A DNA stretch of 64,000 nucleotides from Dolomedes plantarius (GCA_907164885.2 OU015495.1:4879308-4943307); one strand, 5' to 3'. Counted from the stretch's first letter, positions 11,400-23,765 are shown. The notes: generated by a model from the letters alone, not told the origin. Made by a program: numbers and translations.

Positions 11400-12126
11400 C
11401 TAGCTGAATACCCGTGCTTCGCTACGGAGTACATTCAAATTAAGTACAACGGTCAATGCATGCAATTAATGCCAAAAAAACCCCAAAAATTTAGTTTCAA
11501 AAAATCGTAACGGATATTTTTATAGACAAAATAATGTAGAAGAAAATATTCAAATTAAATATAATAGAACATACTAAAGAATATAATACAGTTAATACAG
11601 TACAATTTCAGGAACATTTCTTTTACTGTATTTTAATATTTTTCTGGATAATGTCCAATCGTCTGTCGCATTAGTAAGAAAAACAAATTTGTCAATTTAT
11701 TTCATTATAGTTATGTAAGTGGCGCAAAATTAGTTAAAAGTATCACAAAAAGAAAAGAAACCACGTGATCAGTATTTAATAAATTCAATTCTAAAAATTT
11801 ATCTTTGAAAATTCAACAAAAATCAGAAAATGGAGTTAAAGATCCGTAAAAGATTTCATTTTGAAGGAATTTTTAGGATCTTTCTCGTGATATAAATTTT
11901 ATAACACTCAGATTATTATTTTAAACACAAAATTTAAAAAATGTTACAAAAACAGCTTGAAAATTTAATTTAAAAAAATCTAAGAAGAATTTTTCAAAAA
12001 TCTTTCTTAGTGCAACCGTACACTACAAGGAGAATCGCCATGCAAAATTTCAGCCCTTTAGGGCCAGCTGTTTGGTTTGTGCGTTATCTGTCAGTCAGTT
12101 ACGGAACTGTTTTTTATACATATAGA
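11400..12126 (-). mobile_element. Helitron-like non-autonomous element, copy A
   Basis: Read on the minus strand it starts TCTATATGTATA and ends GTATTCAGCTAG. A short GC-rich hairpin (CCGTAGCGAAGCACGG) lies just before the end. There is no TIR or target duplication; the flanks are A before TC and T after CTAG, as in Helitron insertion into AT. The copies at 55773-56475, 57359-58021, 59309-60083 and 62192-63007 belong to the same family, sharing the GTCAGTCAGTTACGGAACTG block near the TC end. No Rep/helicase frame is present. Confidence 0.65.
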
Positions 12127-12790
12127 TTACTCAAAAGAGTCTTCATCTCGCCCAGAACCAGAAGCGTTGAACGAGTAGCAGAGCAATTGGATGACGTTTT
12201 AATAGTTAGTGTTTGGATTTCAGCCAGTGGAGTTATTTCCTAGCAGTTTCAATGAGATTTATCATGATTTTATTTTGGATGGTCGAGGTATTGTTTACTA
12301 GTTTTAATTCAGGCTTTGTATTACGCTTAACACTAAAAAACACTGCCAGAAAGAATTTTGTTCACTTAGGTTTTTATGAAATTTTTATCCAAAATAACTG
12401 CCATAATCAAAAGAAAAAATAACACCAAAACTAGTAAAACAAGTCAGGAAATTTTCTACGGGCAGTATTAGCTCCTTGTTTAAATTTCATCCCTTCGGTA
12501 TTGGCTAATATTCTGCGATTCCTGTTGAGTCAAGAAGTAATTAAGATAAAATTATACGGTATGAATATTTCTTTGCCATTGGAGTGTAGATGGAATGATA
12601 TAGAATATACAGCTAAACAATATATCGATATAATTCCCAAACATTATTCAGCTGCTATCTTTCAGCAAGACATGGAAATTGTGACAAATCGAAATGTTCT
12701 AGCATCAAAACACGTTTTCAAATTTCAATTTATCGAATAAAATATTTTTTCTATATTTTACCTTTTCTACATATAACGTTTTGATTATTC
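12127..12790. other. No feature recognised
   Basis: Short frames at 12213-12422 and 12501-12740 have no recognisable motif and an AT-driven amino-acid composition. Confidence 0.35.
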
Positions 12791-13138
12791 ATTTTCTTCA
12801 ATATAAAAATTGAAAAGTCTGTAATAGCTAATATTAATAATAGCACCCGACGCAGTGACTATTAGCTGTTCAATTACAATACATAACTACTAGCTATACT
12901 AAGTATTAGTTATAATGCTTAGTTGTTTATTTTCTTCAATTTCAAAATTTAAAATAACTTCAATAACAAATATTTACTGTAATGAACCCACAGAGTAACT
13001 ATTACCTATTGAACTAAGATACATAACTAGCAGCCATTCTAAGCATTAGCTATTCTGTTTAGTTATTTATTTTCTTCAATCTATAAGTTAAAAACGACTT
13101 CAATAGGTAATATTTCCTGTAATGACCACACACAGCTG
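12791..13138. repeat. Diverged tandem repeat, about 139-bp unit, 2.5 copies
   Basis: Units start with ATTTTCTTCAAT at 12791, 12929 and 13069. Each contains a variant of TAACTTCAATA..AATATTT.CTGTAATGA followed, in the first two, by an ACATAACTA(C/G)(T/C)AGC block. The periods are 138 and 140 bp. Divergence is high, so this is an old or degraded minisatellite. Confidence 0.7.
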
Positions 13139-14033
13139 TGGTTACTTGATAAGCACGCATAAATGAAAGAAGTAAAGAGCAAAAGTATTCGATTTTATGT
13201 TAGGTGTAACTTTCTAAAGTGTATGAAATCATTTCCCAGGGACAATAAAGACATGTTTCGCTCTCGTAAAATTTATTCAGAATGACGCAAGAAAGAGAAT
13301 AAGTTCCCGGATGCTAAAAAAATATCGTAAACAAAAGAAGAAACAATTAATTTGATGGGAAAAAATCATCGTATTCCGGGAGGAAGCACTTTCTTTACTT
13401 TTCCCGAGGATATACAATTAAAAGTGCGAAAGAAATAAAGTATATAACAATTTTAGGTTGTTTTTTAGAATGTTTCATTACCTGAAGCAAGCATTTAGTA
13501 CAGTTTGTACTTGTTTAAAGTAAAGCTCTTAGATAGCTTTTTAAAAAATTATCCTCAAATTAATTTTTTTAATATAGACAAATTTATTTAGTAACTGTAG
13601 TAAAAGAAACACGTCAAAGAAACTTCCTCTAAATTAGCTTAGATATAACATCAAGGTAAGTAATGGAAATATTCATCATATTACATACATGCAAGCTAAC
13701 CTAAAAGCAAAGAGAGATTAATCAACGGAGTAAAATACTATTCACTATGTTCCCAGTTAGGAGTCATGCTATTTCAGAAATTTACTTGATTTAACTAAAA
13801 TAAAATATTTTCTGGCAACATAGTGGTTAAAATTAATCCAATTCATCATCCTTTCGAAAGTTTATGAGATAAAATATAAGTAGTGTAAAGGAAAGAATTC
13901 TGTTAAAATACATGAATGAAAAAACAGGAATAAAATAAATAAAATATATTAAGAAGCCTAAGTATCTGACAAAAAACAAAACAAAGTTACATTGTAAACC
14001 TATAATACGATTGAAATGTGGTTGCTATCCATA
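13139..14033. other. No feature recognised
   Basis: AT-rich sequence up to the Tc1 insertion; no open frame of note. Confidence 0.4.
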
Positions 14034-14035
14034 TA

Positions 14036-15448
14036 CACTCATAGACAAAAAAATTAGCGCACCGAGAAATAATTGCGGGATCGTAACGAAACTTACAATG
14101 AAGGTACATGTCGGGGAGATATGTAAATGATTAGAAATGCAGCGTGATTGCGCATTACGTATAGCCGGTAGAGGGCGTTGAACATCGTACTCTGTGGAAT
14201 ATAAAACAGGTAACCAAGGCTTGTTTGAGTGTGCTGAATCATTTACAAAGGAAGAGCTGAGATAGACATGCCATTACGCCGTGTTCGAAGACAATATAAG
14301 CAGTTGTAGCAGTTTGAGAGGGGGAGAATCGTCGGGATGATGGAAGCTGGGTGGTCAGCTAGGCGAGTAGCTCGTCAATTAGGCCGCTCTGATTGTGTTG
14401 TGAGGAGGTGTTGGGACCAGTGGACCCGAGAGATGTCATGTACACGAAGACCAGGCTCAGGACGCCCTCGACAGACCAGTCGTCGAGAAGACCGCCACAT
14501 CGTAAGAAATGCACGCGTACAGCCAACCGCTTCATCGGCCGCCATCCAGGTACAGGTAGCACCTTCACTAGGGGCCTCTGTGTCTTCTCGAACCATACGA
14601 AGGCGCCTGGCTGAAGGACAGTTGGTATCGCGGCGCCCATTACATGTGCTGCCCTTGACGCCCACCCATCGACTCCTCCGTTTGGAGTTTTCCCGCGCAC
14701 GAGGAAACTGGACTGCAGCGGAATGGAACTAGGTCGTCTTTAGCGACGAATCCAGATTCAATCTCGGCAGTGATGAAAATCGTGTTCGTGTGTGGAGAGC
14801 CCGTGGTGAACGCTTCAATCCTCCCTTTGCTGTACAGCGACACATCGCTCCCACAGCGGGTGTGATGGTATGGGGTGCCATTTCCTACAATACACGGTCA
14901 CACCTAGTATTGTTCCGTGGCACCATGACAGCCCAGCGGTATGTTCGTGAAATCCTGCAACCACATGTGTTTCCACTGATGCAACGGCTCCCAGGAGCCA
15001 TTTTTCAACAAGACAATGCTCGGCCTCATACGGCAAGGGTGTCACAAGACTGTCTCCGCACTGTTACTACCATTCCTTGGCCTGCCCGATCCCCAGATTT
15101 GTCTCCAATCGAGCATATCTGGGATCATTTGGGACGACGAGTTGGGCATCCCACGAGTTTGAACGAACTAGAGGCAAGGTTACAGCAAATATGGAACGAA
15201 ATGTCTCAAGACATCATACAGAACTTGTATGACTCAATGCCCGATCGTATCGCATCGTGCATTCGCGCTAGAGGGGGTCCAACGGAGTATTAACTCCTCC
15301 ATTCTTTTTCCTTTTTCTCTGAAATAAATAATCCCTTTTCTTTGATTTTCTTATCATTTACTTATATCAAAGTAGTCATTATGTATGTAAAATTTCGTTT
15401 CATATTGACGACTCCTTCTTGGTGCGCTAATTTTTTTGTCCATGAGTG
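14036..15448 (+). mobile_element. Tc1-like transposon 1, complete ends
   Basis: The ends are nearly perfect inverted repeats: left CACTCATAGACAAAAAAATT continuing AGCGCACC, right (reversed) the same with one G for A. TA duplications sit at 14034-14035 and 15449-15450. The 1413-bp length and single transposase frame fit an arthropod Tc1-like element. Near-identical ends and a transposase damaged only by two stop codons suggest a fairly recent insertion. Confidence 0.9.
14268..15293 (+). pseudogene. Tc1-like transposase with two amber stops
   Basis: From the ATG at 14268 one frame runs 342 codons to the stop at 15291-15293, a normal Tc1 transposase length, interrupted by TAG at 14307-14309 and TAG at 14730-14732. 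The N-terminal third is a paired helix-turn-helix DNA-binding region (GWSARRVARQLGRSD) with a GRPR-type hinge (GSGRPRQTSRR). The DDE domain has VVFSDESRF (first Asp, codon 14745-14747), FQQDNARPHT (second Asp) and SPDLSPIEHIWDHLG (Glu). By my count 32 residues separate the second Asp and the Glu. It would have cut and pasted the element at TA sites; both stops could be single C-to-T changes from CAG. Confidence 0.88.
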
Positions 15449-15614
15449 TATGAAGAAATTTTTTAAATGCTCATTATTTGCTTAGTTGAGAGTGGAAACT
15501 AAACCTGTAACTGGTATTTGAAATATATGAAATAATAAAGTAGTCTTTTATATTCAATACGATTACTTACCGTTTTGAAAAAAAATTACATCCCATATCT
15601 TCATTTCGTTAGCT

Positions 15615-15633
15615 AGCACACACACACACATAC

Positions 15634-15718
<85 letters not shown>

Positions 15719-15720
15719 AT
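15615..15720. repeat. (CA)n/(TACA)n/(TA)n microsatellite
   Basis: CACACA passes into TACATACA and then a long pure TA run with one interruption near 15710. Confidence 0.95.
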
Positions 15721-15786
15721 GCTGAGCGACAGGTCGTCGGCTCGAATCCAGTCAGTAACTTCTGGCTTTACTTTCATTCTATTTTA

Positions 15787-16011
15787 TGTTACCTTTCTCA
15801 AAATTTCAACAAAGTTCCTGCTTATGTTAATTTACCTTATGTTAATTTGTTATGCTAATTTACCTTATTTATAGGAAGTTCTTAAGTTGTATATAAGAGA
15901 CTGCCCTTACGCTGAGGGCAGTTCAGTAGTGAGATTACTTCCTGCTAATAAACTTCGTAGACTGTAACAGCATGATGGTTTATTCTGTATATCTCACACT
16001 TCTACGTGACA
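15787..16011 (+). mobile_element. Possible solo LTR
   Basis: Starts TGTTACC and ends GTGACA (TG...CA). It has a TATA-like GTATATAAG at 15889-15897, a 7-bp-stem hairpin CTGCCCT...AGGGCAG at 15901-15921 and AATAAA at 15947-15952, in the order expected of an LTR promoter and polyadenylation region. No target duplication or internal region is visible. GGCTCGAATCC, a tRNA B-box-like word at about 15739-15749, lies just upstream, so a SINE remnant is an alternative for the flanking sequence. Confidence 0.4.
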
Positions 16012-16028
16012 ATCAATATATATATATA

Positions 16029-16545
16029 TGACACGCGTTGGCGTTTGCCTGCTATTATGTCGTTTGCAGTCTTCTTCTTTTACAGTCCATGGTATCGAGG
16101 GAAGGCATACACTCAAAAAGTACTCAGCATCGTCTAAATTAAGTAGAGTTTATTCAGTTCAATGTCATATAAACCACCTCTCCAGATCTACGCATTTCAT
16201 TATTCGCCATTTCTTTTTTAGAGCCGCGGCGAAATATACATCTGATAGCATCAACTTCTATTCCGCGCTCTGACCAAATTCGCGGGCATCTCCGCGCGCC
16301 AACTCTCCCTGCACATGCGCAGAGCCCGAACCAGACATCTTTCAAGGCTAAAATGTAAATGCTTCCTCCTCGACCGCAGAACCCAGAGGCGCGCCAAGAT
16401 TATATAATGAAAAGGGAATTTCCCTTTCCCAATTCGCGTCTTGAAATACGAACAATTAGAGGCGAATTACGTCACGAATATAATTTAATTCCCAAGCCCC
16501 CTTTAAATTTAGAATAATCATTCTTTTCCCACTAAATCCTTTACA
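16029..16545 (-). repeat. 3' LTR of the Ty3-type element
   Basis: In plus orientation it starts TGACACGCG and ends CCTTTACA, giving TG...CA ends in either orientation. It matches 23151-23667 over its whole length with about 15 substitutions and no length difference. Confidence 0.92.
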
Positions 16546-16565
16546 ACTTTCTCCCCCCCCGTCCC
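16546..16565 (-). promoter_or_regulatory. Polypurine tract of the Ty3-type element
   Basis: Reads GGGGGGGGAGAAAGT on the minus strand directly beside the 3' LTR, the expected place for plus-strand DNA priming. Confidence 0.7.
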
Positions 16566-18654
16566 TCTGAAGGCGCGCACACAAGGAGTAGCTAATTCCA
16601 TGTGGCAACACCTCAGAAGAGAAAAATCATCAAATCAGCCAACTGGAAAACATGCTGAGTAGGGACGTCTCCCCACACAACAAAGATCCCAGTGAACCCC
16701 ATTATTAAAACCAAATGTCCCCGTTATAACACCTGGATAATCTCTTTTTGAGCTGTGAGACCTGGAGCAGTGGTTTTAAAATAAATACACAGTTTACAAT
16801 ACTTTACAAGTTACATTAAAAGATTCTTTAGTTGTACAGTATATTATATCACTGATGACTTGAAACAAAATAGGAAGATATTACAACATTATCTCAAAAT
16901 ATATCACTATAAATATTCAAAATATCACCTTAATTATACCAAAATATCATCTCAATAAGACATCACCTGAAAATAATGTCACTTCAAAATCTCATTTAGG
17001 AACCTTTTATTATTATTATTATTATTATTAAATTAAATTATTATTAAATTAATAGAATAAAAATGTTGACCATTAACGTGGACTGTCAGTAGTATTTTAC
17101 AATTTAAAGTCCATGCTTTAATATTTTCATCAAATTCTTTGAGTGGTAATGTAATCGACAGTCCTGTAAGCTGTCCACTCGCCTTCTATTTTACAACAGT
17201 TCCAGTTTACATTGCTACAAATATTGCATTTATTTACACAGATTATGGTAATATGAAAATGGACGTAAAATGAAAAGAACAATTAACTATGAAAAACAAA
17301 AAGAAACTGCGGTCGACCGTCTTGCTTTGAGGCCTCCTGGAATCAATTGTCCCTGTAAGACTCAAAGACAAAAACATATTAGTGGTTGAAAAAGAATATA
17401 AACATTTTATCTTTTTTCCCATGGGAATTTTCTCATTTACCTCTATTTACTGAATATCACAAAATTTTTACATCAATTCAACTAACTTGTTTTTCATTTA
17501 GAGCTCTTTTACATCTTCGACTTACATATGAAATACAAACATATGAAATTACACATGAAATTCAAAATACTCTACATATTATTTATACTTCACAATTTTT
17601 CCATAACACAAAACTCTGATTCAAATTTATCACAATTCAAAGTTATCAAACATTTTATAATTTACACTTCATTCACCTTAATATTTCACAATGATAGATT
17701 CATTATGTAAAACAATTCACTTCTGGTACTGGTGTACCACTCCTTCATGTGTGTACATTCTGTTTAATTCAAGGCGTATGTTTTTGTTTGTGTGTGTTTG
17801 TGTAGTTGAGTGAACAAGTGCATAGTTGGGTCAGAGGAGAGCAGGTTCAACAATTTCCCACCGTCTTAACCACAACCGACAAATCTAAACAAAATTCAGA
17901 GTGAAAAATTGGTGCGTATAGTGCACGACACTGAAACTCTAGGTTGGGAAAGGCTCAAAAGAGATCAGTATTCACTCACTGACTCCAGAAAAAGGAAAGG
18001 ATTTAACACCCAGCCAACCAAGAGGAAAAAGGTAATCCGTTCACTCATGAATTCCAATGGGGAAAACATGAGTCAACAGAAACCTGAAGGAAAAGGGAGG
18101 ACAAAGGAGCGGTCACCCCACAGCCTGTCTTTGGTCATTATTTTGTTTATCTTGGATTAACTCAGCATCTAAAGTGACTGACACGTAGAATTGCTTATAT
18201 ACAAGTGATTAGGTAATTGGGATGACTTCCAACGCGTGGGTAGAAGTGGGAGATAGTATAGACTTCAAGAAAGAGGGAAATTAAAAAGGTAACAGAATTA
18301 GACTTGTCATAATTGGGAAAATATCACATACAGTTCAGCTTTAAGACAATTCAAAACATTATAAACTAGTGATAAACATTTCAACATACTCAGATTTTGT
18401 AGATTTAGAAAAAGTTCTTTCAACAGCTATTTAAATTTTAACTCATATCATACAATTGTTAAAGTCAAATAAAAATCAATACAAATCATATTATAGCTTT
18501 TCCTTAATTTCAGAAATACAATTTAATTTTCATAGTTTTATTATTAACATTCAAAATTCACAATTTCAATTTTATTTGCAATTAGTACAAAACTTTCCTT
18601 ATTTTCCCCCCTCCCCCCAAGAAACTGAGGAACTGAAATTTATTTGCAGGAAAT
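16566..18654 (-). other. Internal region of the LTR element between integrase and 3' LTR
   Basis: About 2.1 kb with no minus-strand frame of 60 codons or more. Ty3-type elements with a third gene carry it here, so this could be an eroded extra gene or a long non-coding tail. Nothing recognisable remains. It includes a small TTA-repeat at 17010-17031. Plus-strand frames such as 17909-18160 are antisense and unsupported. Confidence 0.5.
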
Positions 18655-19704
18655 TTATTTTAATTTAAACTCATTTTGTGGATGAAAATGTCTTAATCTT
18701 GTTGAATGTACAATGTCGGTGGCTTTTCCAGTATATTGATGTGGTCTGTTAATTTCAAAATTTACATTAGATAGTTGATTTAAAATTGTGTAGGGGCCTG
18801 AATAAGGTGGATCTAGTTTTCTTGAATTTGGGTATTTAAATTCTTGGTACATCACTAAGTCACCAATTTTAAAATTTGACTGAACAAAATGTTTATCATA
18901 TCTTTGTTTATTAATTTTATGGTGTTGAATAGTTCTTTGCACTGCAATTTTCCTAGCTTCCTCAACAGGTGGGTAATTTAATGAAGTTGTATTGGGCAAA
19001 GGTGAATCATATGGTAGTATTCCAAATAAAAGGTAGTTTGGGGAAAAACCAGTCACAGAATGGGGTTGATTATTGCATTCAGAAGTTACCTGTTCTAAAA
19101 TTTTTGTCCACGGATTTTTTTTCGAAGAAGAATTTACTTTACATCTTAATTTTGCTACTATTGCTTGATTACATCTTTCATTCTTGCCGTTTGTCTGAGG
19201 TCTATGCGAACTGGTTAATAATTGTCGTACATTGGGATTCTTTAAAAAATTCTTAAATCTGGAAGAAGTGAATGCAGCATTTCTGTCACTGAGTATTTGT
19301 TTTGGAACCTTAATATTGAAAACTTGTCTCAAGCAGTTTCTGTAAGTTTCACTGGTTACACTCTTTGAGGGGAATGTACATATGTACCTGGTTGTATGAT
19401 CAATTACAAGATGAAGATATTTTTTTGTTGAATTGTAATAATTGAAACCCCCAACAGTATCGACTGAAATTAAGTCAAATGGTTCATTCGCCACAGGCAC
19501 TTGCTCCATCAATCCAAATTTTTTCTGAGTTGATTTTTTATTCTTTTGACAGGTTTCACAACAACGAACAAAATTTGCTATGTCTACAATTATGTCTTGC
19601 CAATAGTAAATTGGGGAAATTAACTTTAACATCTTTTTTACACCTGGGTGACCGAACTTTTCATGAGCTGAATTTATTAACTTTACTCTTATGGCGGAAC
19701 TACA
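18655..19704 (-). pseudogene. Integrase region of the Ty3-type element
   Basis: The N-terminal zinc finger can be read as HEKFGHPG followed by CCETC (HHCC pattern). The catalytic core follows with LISVDTVGGF (Asp), QILSDRNAAF (Asp) and TNGKNERCNQ (Glu). The C-terminal part ends at 18655 (RLRHFHPQNEFKLK). The main 325-codon frame is uninterrupted, but the zinc-finger start is joined to the preceding RNase H frame only through a frameshift near 19690. The enzyme would insert the DNA copy into the genome. The triad is intact, but the polyprotein is broken. Confidence 0.85.
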
Positions 19705-21620
19705 ATTTTGACTAAGTTTTTCTTTTTTATAGTTAAGACTCCATTATATATTTTATACTTAATATTATTTATATTATCATCCCACTGTCCTTTAATTATT
19801 TTATCTGTGCTTAGGAAATAACAATATTGATTAACAAAATGACTTTCAGGGTTTCTGGATAACATATCAGCCTCATGATTGCATTTTCCCTTAATATACA
19901 CTATATCATAATCATACATTGATAATTTTAATGACCATCTAAATAGCCTGCCAGTTAAATTCTTTACATTTTTTAGCCATTGTAATGCAGAGTGATCTGA
20001 ATGTATTGTAAATTTCTGGCCATGTAAATAACAGTGATATTTGTCAATTGAATCAACAATTGCAAGCATTCAAGCTCTGTTATGGCATAATTTTTCTCAT
20101 GTTTTCTTAATTGTCTGGAATATAAAGCTATTGGGTGTAATTGTCCATTTGGATGTTTTTGTTTCAAAACTGCAGCTATTGCTACTTGACTGGCATCAAC
20201 GTACAAGTGACATGGATAATTTGGATTATATAAAGTCAAAATTGGTTTTGAAATTAACTCATCTTTTAATTTTTGGTATGATATTTGACATTCAGGAGAC
20301 CAGTTCCATTTTACATCTTTCTTTAATAATTTGTTGAGTGGTAATCTTAACTTTGCATAATTTTGAATGAACTTTTGGTATACATTTATTGAACCTAAAA
20401 ATCTTTGGAGTTCTTTTACATTTTTGGGTGGTAACAATTTTTTTATTGTCTCAATGTTTGTATTTTGTGGAGAATATTGTCCTTGTGACACCTCATAACC
20501 TAAGAAATTTATTTCCTTCTTTGCAAATTGACACTTTGATTTTTTTAGTTTGATATTTTCTTGTTTACAGATTTGAAAAATTTCTTCTAAGTGTTGCATA
20601 TGTTCATTAAAATTTTGAGAAAAAAATATTATGTCATCAAAGTAATTTAGTGCATATTTTATTTGATACTTGTTTAAAATTTGTCTAATTGCTCGTTGAA
20701 AAACACTGGGAGCATTCTTCCAACCAAGCCTGAGCCACTCATATAGTCCAAAATTTGTAGTTAAAGCTAATTTTTCTGTGTCTTTGTCATGTATTGCAAT
20801 ATGCCAATATCCCGAAGTTAAGTCAAGTGTTGAAAAGTATCTTGCATGTGTTAGTTGGTCTAAGATGTCATCTATTCTTGGAATAGGTTCTGAATCAAAT
20901 TTTGTGATTGAATTTAATTTACGATAATCTATGCATAAACGAGTTTTTCCTTCTCCTCTCTTTTTTTACTAAACACACTGGTGAAGCAAATAGTGAATGG
21001 GATGGTTTAATAAATCCTGCTTTTAACAACTCATTTATTTTTTTTTGTATTTCTAAATTTTCAGTTTGTGAGGAACGATAGGGTCTAAGAGCTGTTGGAA
21101 GTTCTGAAGTTAAGTGAACTCTTTGAGGTTCTAATTTTATTTTTCCTACATCATATTTATTTTTTGAAAAGATATGTTCGAAAGTTTCTAAAATGTTTTC
21201 TAACCGGGGCCAGTCCTCGGGTATTTGCTCTGGTGTCACAAAGTCCAAAGCATCACCGGGCTCTTTAAACAGAGTATTCAATGTATCATCGGGGATACCT
21301 GATGTCTCATTTAAATTTTGAACATTACAATCAGCACTTGTTATTTTGTTTGAATTCTCATAATTTACATTTGATTTTCTCTGGTTATTGTCAAAATTCA
21401 GGGTTTCATAGTCATTTGAAAAAACATTATTCACATTACTTTTCACATAATTTTTGTAAATAGTCCCTTTGTAGTGCTCAGGAGAGTGGTCATATCTTAA
21501 ATAGTTTCTCTTAACAAATTTTCTACCTTTATCATACCCTCTATTACTATTCACAGTCGAATGATTAAAATGTTTTCTATTTTCATATAAATTTTTGTTT
21601 ACATTTCTAAAATTACACAT
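19689..21620 (-). pseudogene. Reverse transcriptase and RNase H region
   Basis: The start of the RT domain is seen in ALRPYRSS...INELLKAGFIKPS. The palm motif YFDD is encoded at 20633-20644. The RNase H part has HLYVDASQVAIAAVL, the YAITELECL motif and DHSALQWL, ending near HEADMLSRN. A frameshift near 20950 in an A/AG-rich run separates the RT start from the fingers, another near 20060 splits RNase H, and a third near 19690 separates it from integrase. The product would copy element RNA into DNA; this copy is dead. Confidence 0.85.
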
Positions 21621-22060
21621 ATTGTTATTTTTATATCACCTTTTACCATTATACATATTATCACAATAATTTCCAATTTTTTTCTTTGAACATTCAATGC
21701 ATATGGATTAACATAATTATTATCATTACACAGTACTATTTCCTTATTAAATTTGTATACTTTTAAGGTTCTTAAATTTATTTCTAGCTGAAAAAGTCTC
21801 ATATGTTCTAAACTTAGTAACACATATGGCAAATTACTTTTAATTACCAACATTTCAATTTCCCTAGTTATTTTACCAATTTTTACAGTTGTTTTTATTA
21901 AATTTGTAACAGTTACTTGACCATCAGTTTGATTTAACATAATATTTTCTAAGTTTAGTTTTTAAAAATATTTAATTACTTTAAATAATGACTGTGAAAT
22001 CAGTGTAACCGTAGAACCCGTATCTAATAGGCATTGAAAATTTTTATCACTCACCCGAGC
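21599..22060 (-). pseudogene. Retroviral-type aspartic protease region
   Basis: The catalytic motif LLDTGSTVTLIS is encoded around 22013-22024 (DTGS). It continues in the same frame as Gag through a stop near 21961 into NLPYVLLSLEHMRLFQLEI, which fits the second half of the protease. A stop (TGA at 22073-22075) separates it from Gag. It would process the polyprotein; the copy is interrupted. Confidence 0.75.
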
Positions 22061-22072
22061 CGAAATCAAAAG

Positions 22073-23041
22073 TCATCTGTTGTCTCTATTGGCGTAGTTC
22101 ATATTTTGGTATCCTATGTTGACAGTCCCTCCACTATGATACTTTTGGTTATCAAAGCGTCTCTGCTCCACATAATTTCGAGGCGGTTTGTTGTAGTTGT
22201 CTTGGGTTTGATATCTGGGTCTCTCGTATGTGTTCCATCTCTGTCTGTTATCCGTGTCAGTCCAGCGGCGCATTGATTCGTTGTCGCCGGAGTTCCGATG
22301 ACCCCTTGCGGCATAATTTTTTCTTCCTTCCGTAAAGTTTTGTTGTCTGGAACTGGTGATTGGCAGGTGAATCTTTTTGACCTTTTCCAGCCAATCGAAC
22401 GGATTTTTGATGTCCTGTAGCGAAAGTAAGGTTCTCATGTGATGTGGCGAGTCGAGTGATAAAGTCTCTACTATTTCTGCATCTTCTTTTTGTAGTTGCT
22501 TTCCAAGTTCAAGTTTTTCTTTAAAATATTTGAAGAGATCATCATTTTCCTGTAATTGTAACTGTCTAAATTTGATGTGCAATTCTTCTCGGCATTGTGA
22601 AAAAATGGATAGCAGCTGTTTTTTTATAACTGCGTAATCTTCTTTATATAATTACGTTGACATTATTTCTTCTTGAATATCTTGACTTACGTAGCGCATT
22701 AAATTTTCTTTTTTCCATTTCTCATTTAATTCAAACGTGCTGCAACTCTCTTCAAACAACTGGAACCATTGAAAGATATTTTTGATACTGCTGTTGTCGA
22801 ATTGTGGTATTACTAATGTTATATCAGTCCTGTGTCTTTCCAAAATTTGTCCTCTCAATCTTGTTTCTTTTTGACTTCTCTTTACACACACTGTCTCATT
22901 TTTCTCGTCATTTTCTTTATCATCGTTCACTGTTTCATTTGGATCCTCTTTTTTCATATCGTGAGCCATTTGCTGGTCTACCAAACTATCGTCTAGCTTT
23001 AATCTTGTGTTCAAATCCTTTTCTTCTGTTTTCGAATCCAT
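22073..23041 (-). pseudogene. Gag of the Ty3-type element
   Basis: Starts at the ATG complementary to 23039-23041. A charged N-terminus is followed by a capsid-like segment (NIFQWFQLFEESCSTFELNE) and, after an in-frame TAA at 22652-22654, LHIKFRQLQLQENDDLFKYF and LSLDSPHHMRTLLSLQDI. The C-terminus is Arg/Asn/Tyr-rich and probably binds nucleic acid. No CCHC knuckle is visible. The same frame passes into protease, implying a Gag-Pro fusion in the ancestor. Confidence 0.75.
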
Positions 23042-23130
23042 GGTATGCTTCTATATATTTTTCTTTGTATTGTAAATCTTCGCACCGTAGTGCTATTCCA
23101 AAAAATGAGGCGGGTTTTCTTTTCCGTGAA

Positions 23131-23150
23131 GTTCAATCCTGCTCGGCTAT
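23131..23150 (-). promoter_or_regulatory. Probable primer-binding site of the Ty3-type element
   Basis: Immediately inside the 5' LTR. On the plus strand the 20 bases resemble the T-arm and acceptor 3' strand of a tRNA (GTTCAATCC, then GCTCGGCTA), which is what a tRNA primer site looks like from that strand. The isoacceptor was not identified. Confidence 0.5.
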
Positions 23151-23667
23151 TGACACGCGTTGGCTTTTGCCTGCTATTATGTCGTTTGCAGTCTTCTTGT
23201 TTTACAGTCCATGGCATCGAGGGAAGGCATACACTCAAAAAGTACTCAGCATCGTCTAAATTAAGTAGAGTTTATTCAGTTCAATGTTATATAAACCACC
23301 TCTCCAGATCTACGAATTTCATTATTCGCCATTTCTTTTTTAGAGCCGCGGCGAAATACACATCTGATAGCATCAACTTCTATTCCGCGGTCTGCCCAAA
23401 TTCGCGGGCATCTCCGCGCGCCAACTCTCCCTGAACATGCGCAGAGCCCGAACCAGACATCTTTCAAGGCTAAAATGTAAATGCTTTCTCCTCTACCGCA
23501 GAAACCAGAGGCGCGCCAAGATTATACAATGAAAAGGGAATTTCCCTTTCCCAATTCACGTCTTGAAATACGAACAATTAGAGGCGAATTACGCCACGAA
23601 TATAATTTAATTCCCAAGCCCCCTTTAAATTTAGAATAATCATTCTTTTCCCACTAAATCCTTTACA
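23151..23667 (-). repeat. 5' LTR of the Ty3-type element
   Basis: Partner of the LTR at 16029-16545. It contains the promoter for minus-strand transcription; frames within it are shadows. Confidence 0.92.
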
Positions 23668-23680
23668 TATATATATTTAT

Positions 23681-23765
<85 letters not shown>

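Larger units (their letters stand above)
16029..23667 (-). mobile_element. Ty3/gypsy-type LTR retrotransposon, decayed
   Basis: Two 517-bp direct LTRs enclose a 6.6-kb internal region coding on the minus strand in the order Gag, protease, reverse transcriptase/RNase H, integrase. This order (integrase last) defines the Ty3/gypsy type. The flanks are TATA on both sides (16025-16028 and 23668-23671), consistent with a 4-bp target duplication inside a (TA)n tract. I count about 15 differences between the LTRs. All reading frames carry stops or frameshifts, so the copy cannot produce its proteins. Confidence 0.9.

Noticed and set aside
14359..15045. Open frames antisense or out of phase with the Tc1 transposase
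   Set aside because: They are shadows of the GC-richer transposase coding sequence; the plus-strand frame holds all family motifs.
16154..16345. 63-codon frame repeated at 23276-23467
   Set aside because: It is duplicated only because it lies in the LTR pair, runs in the element's sense direction inside the LTR, and has no known domain.
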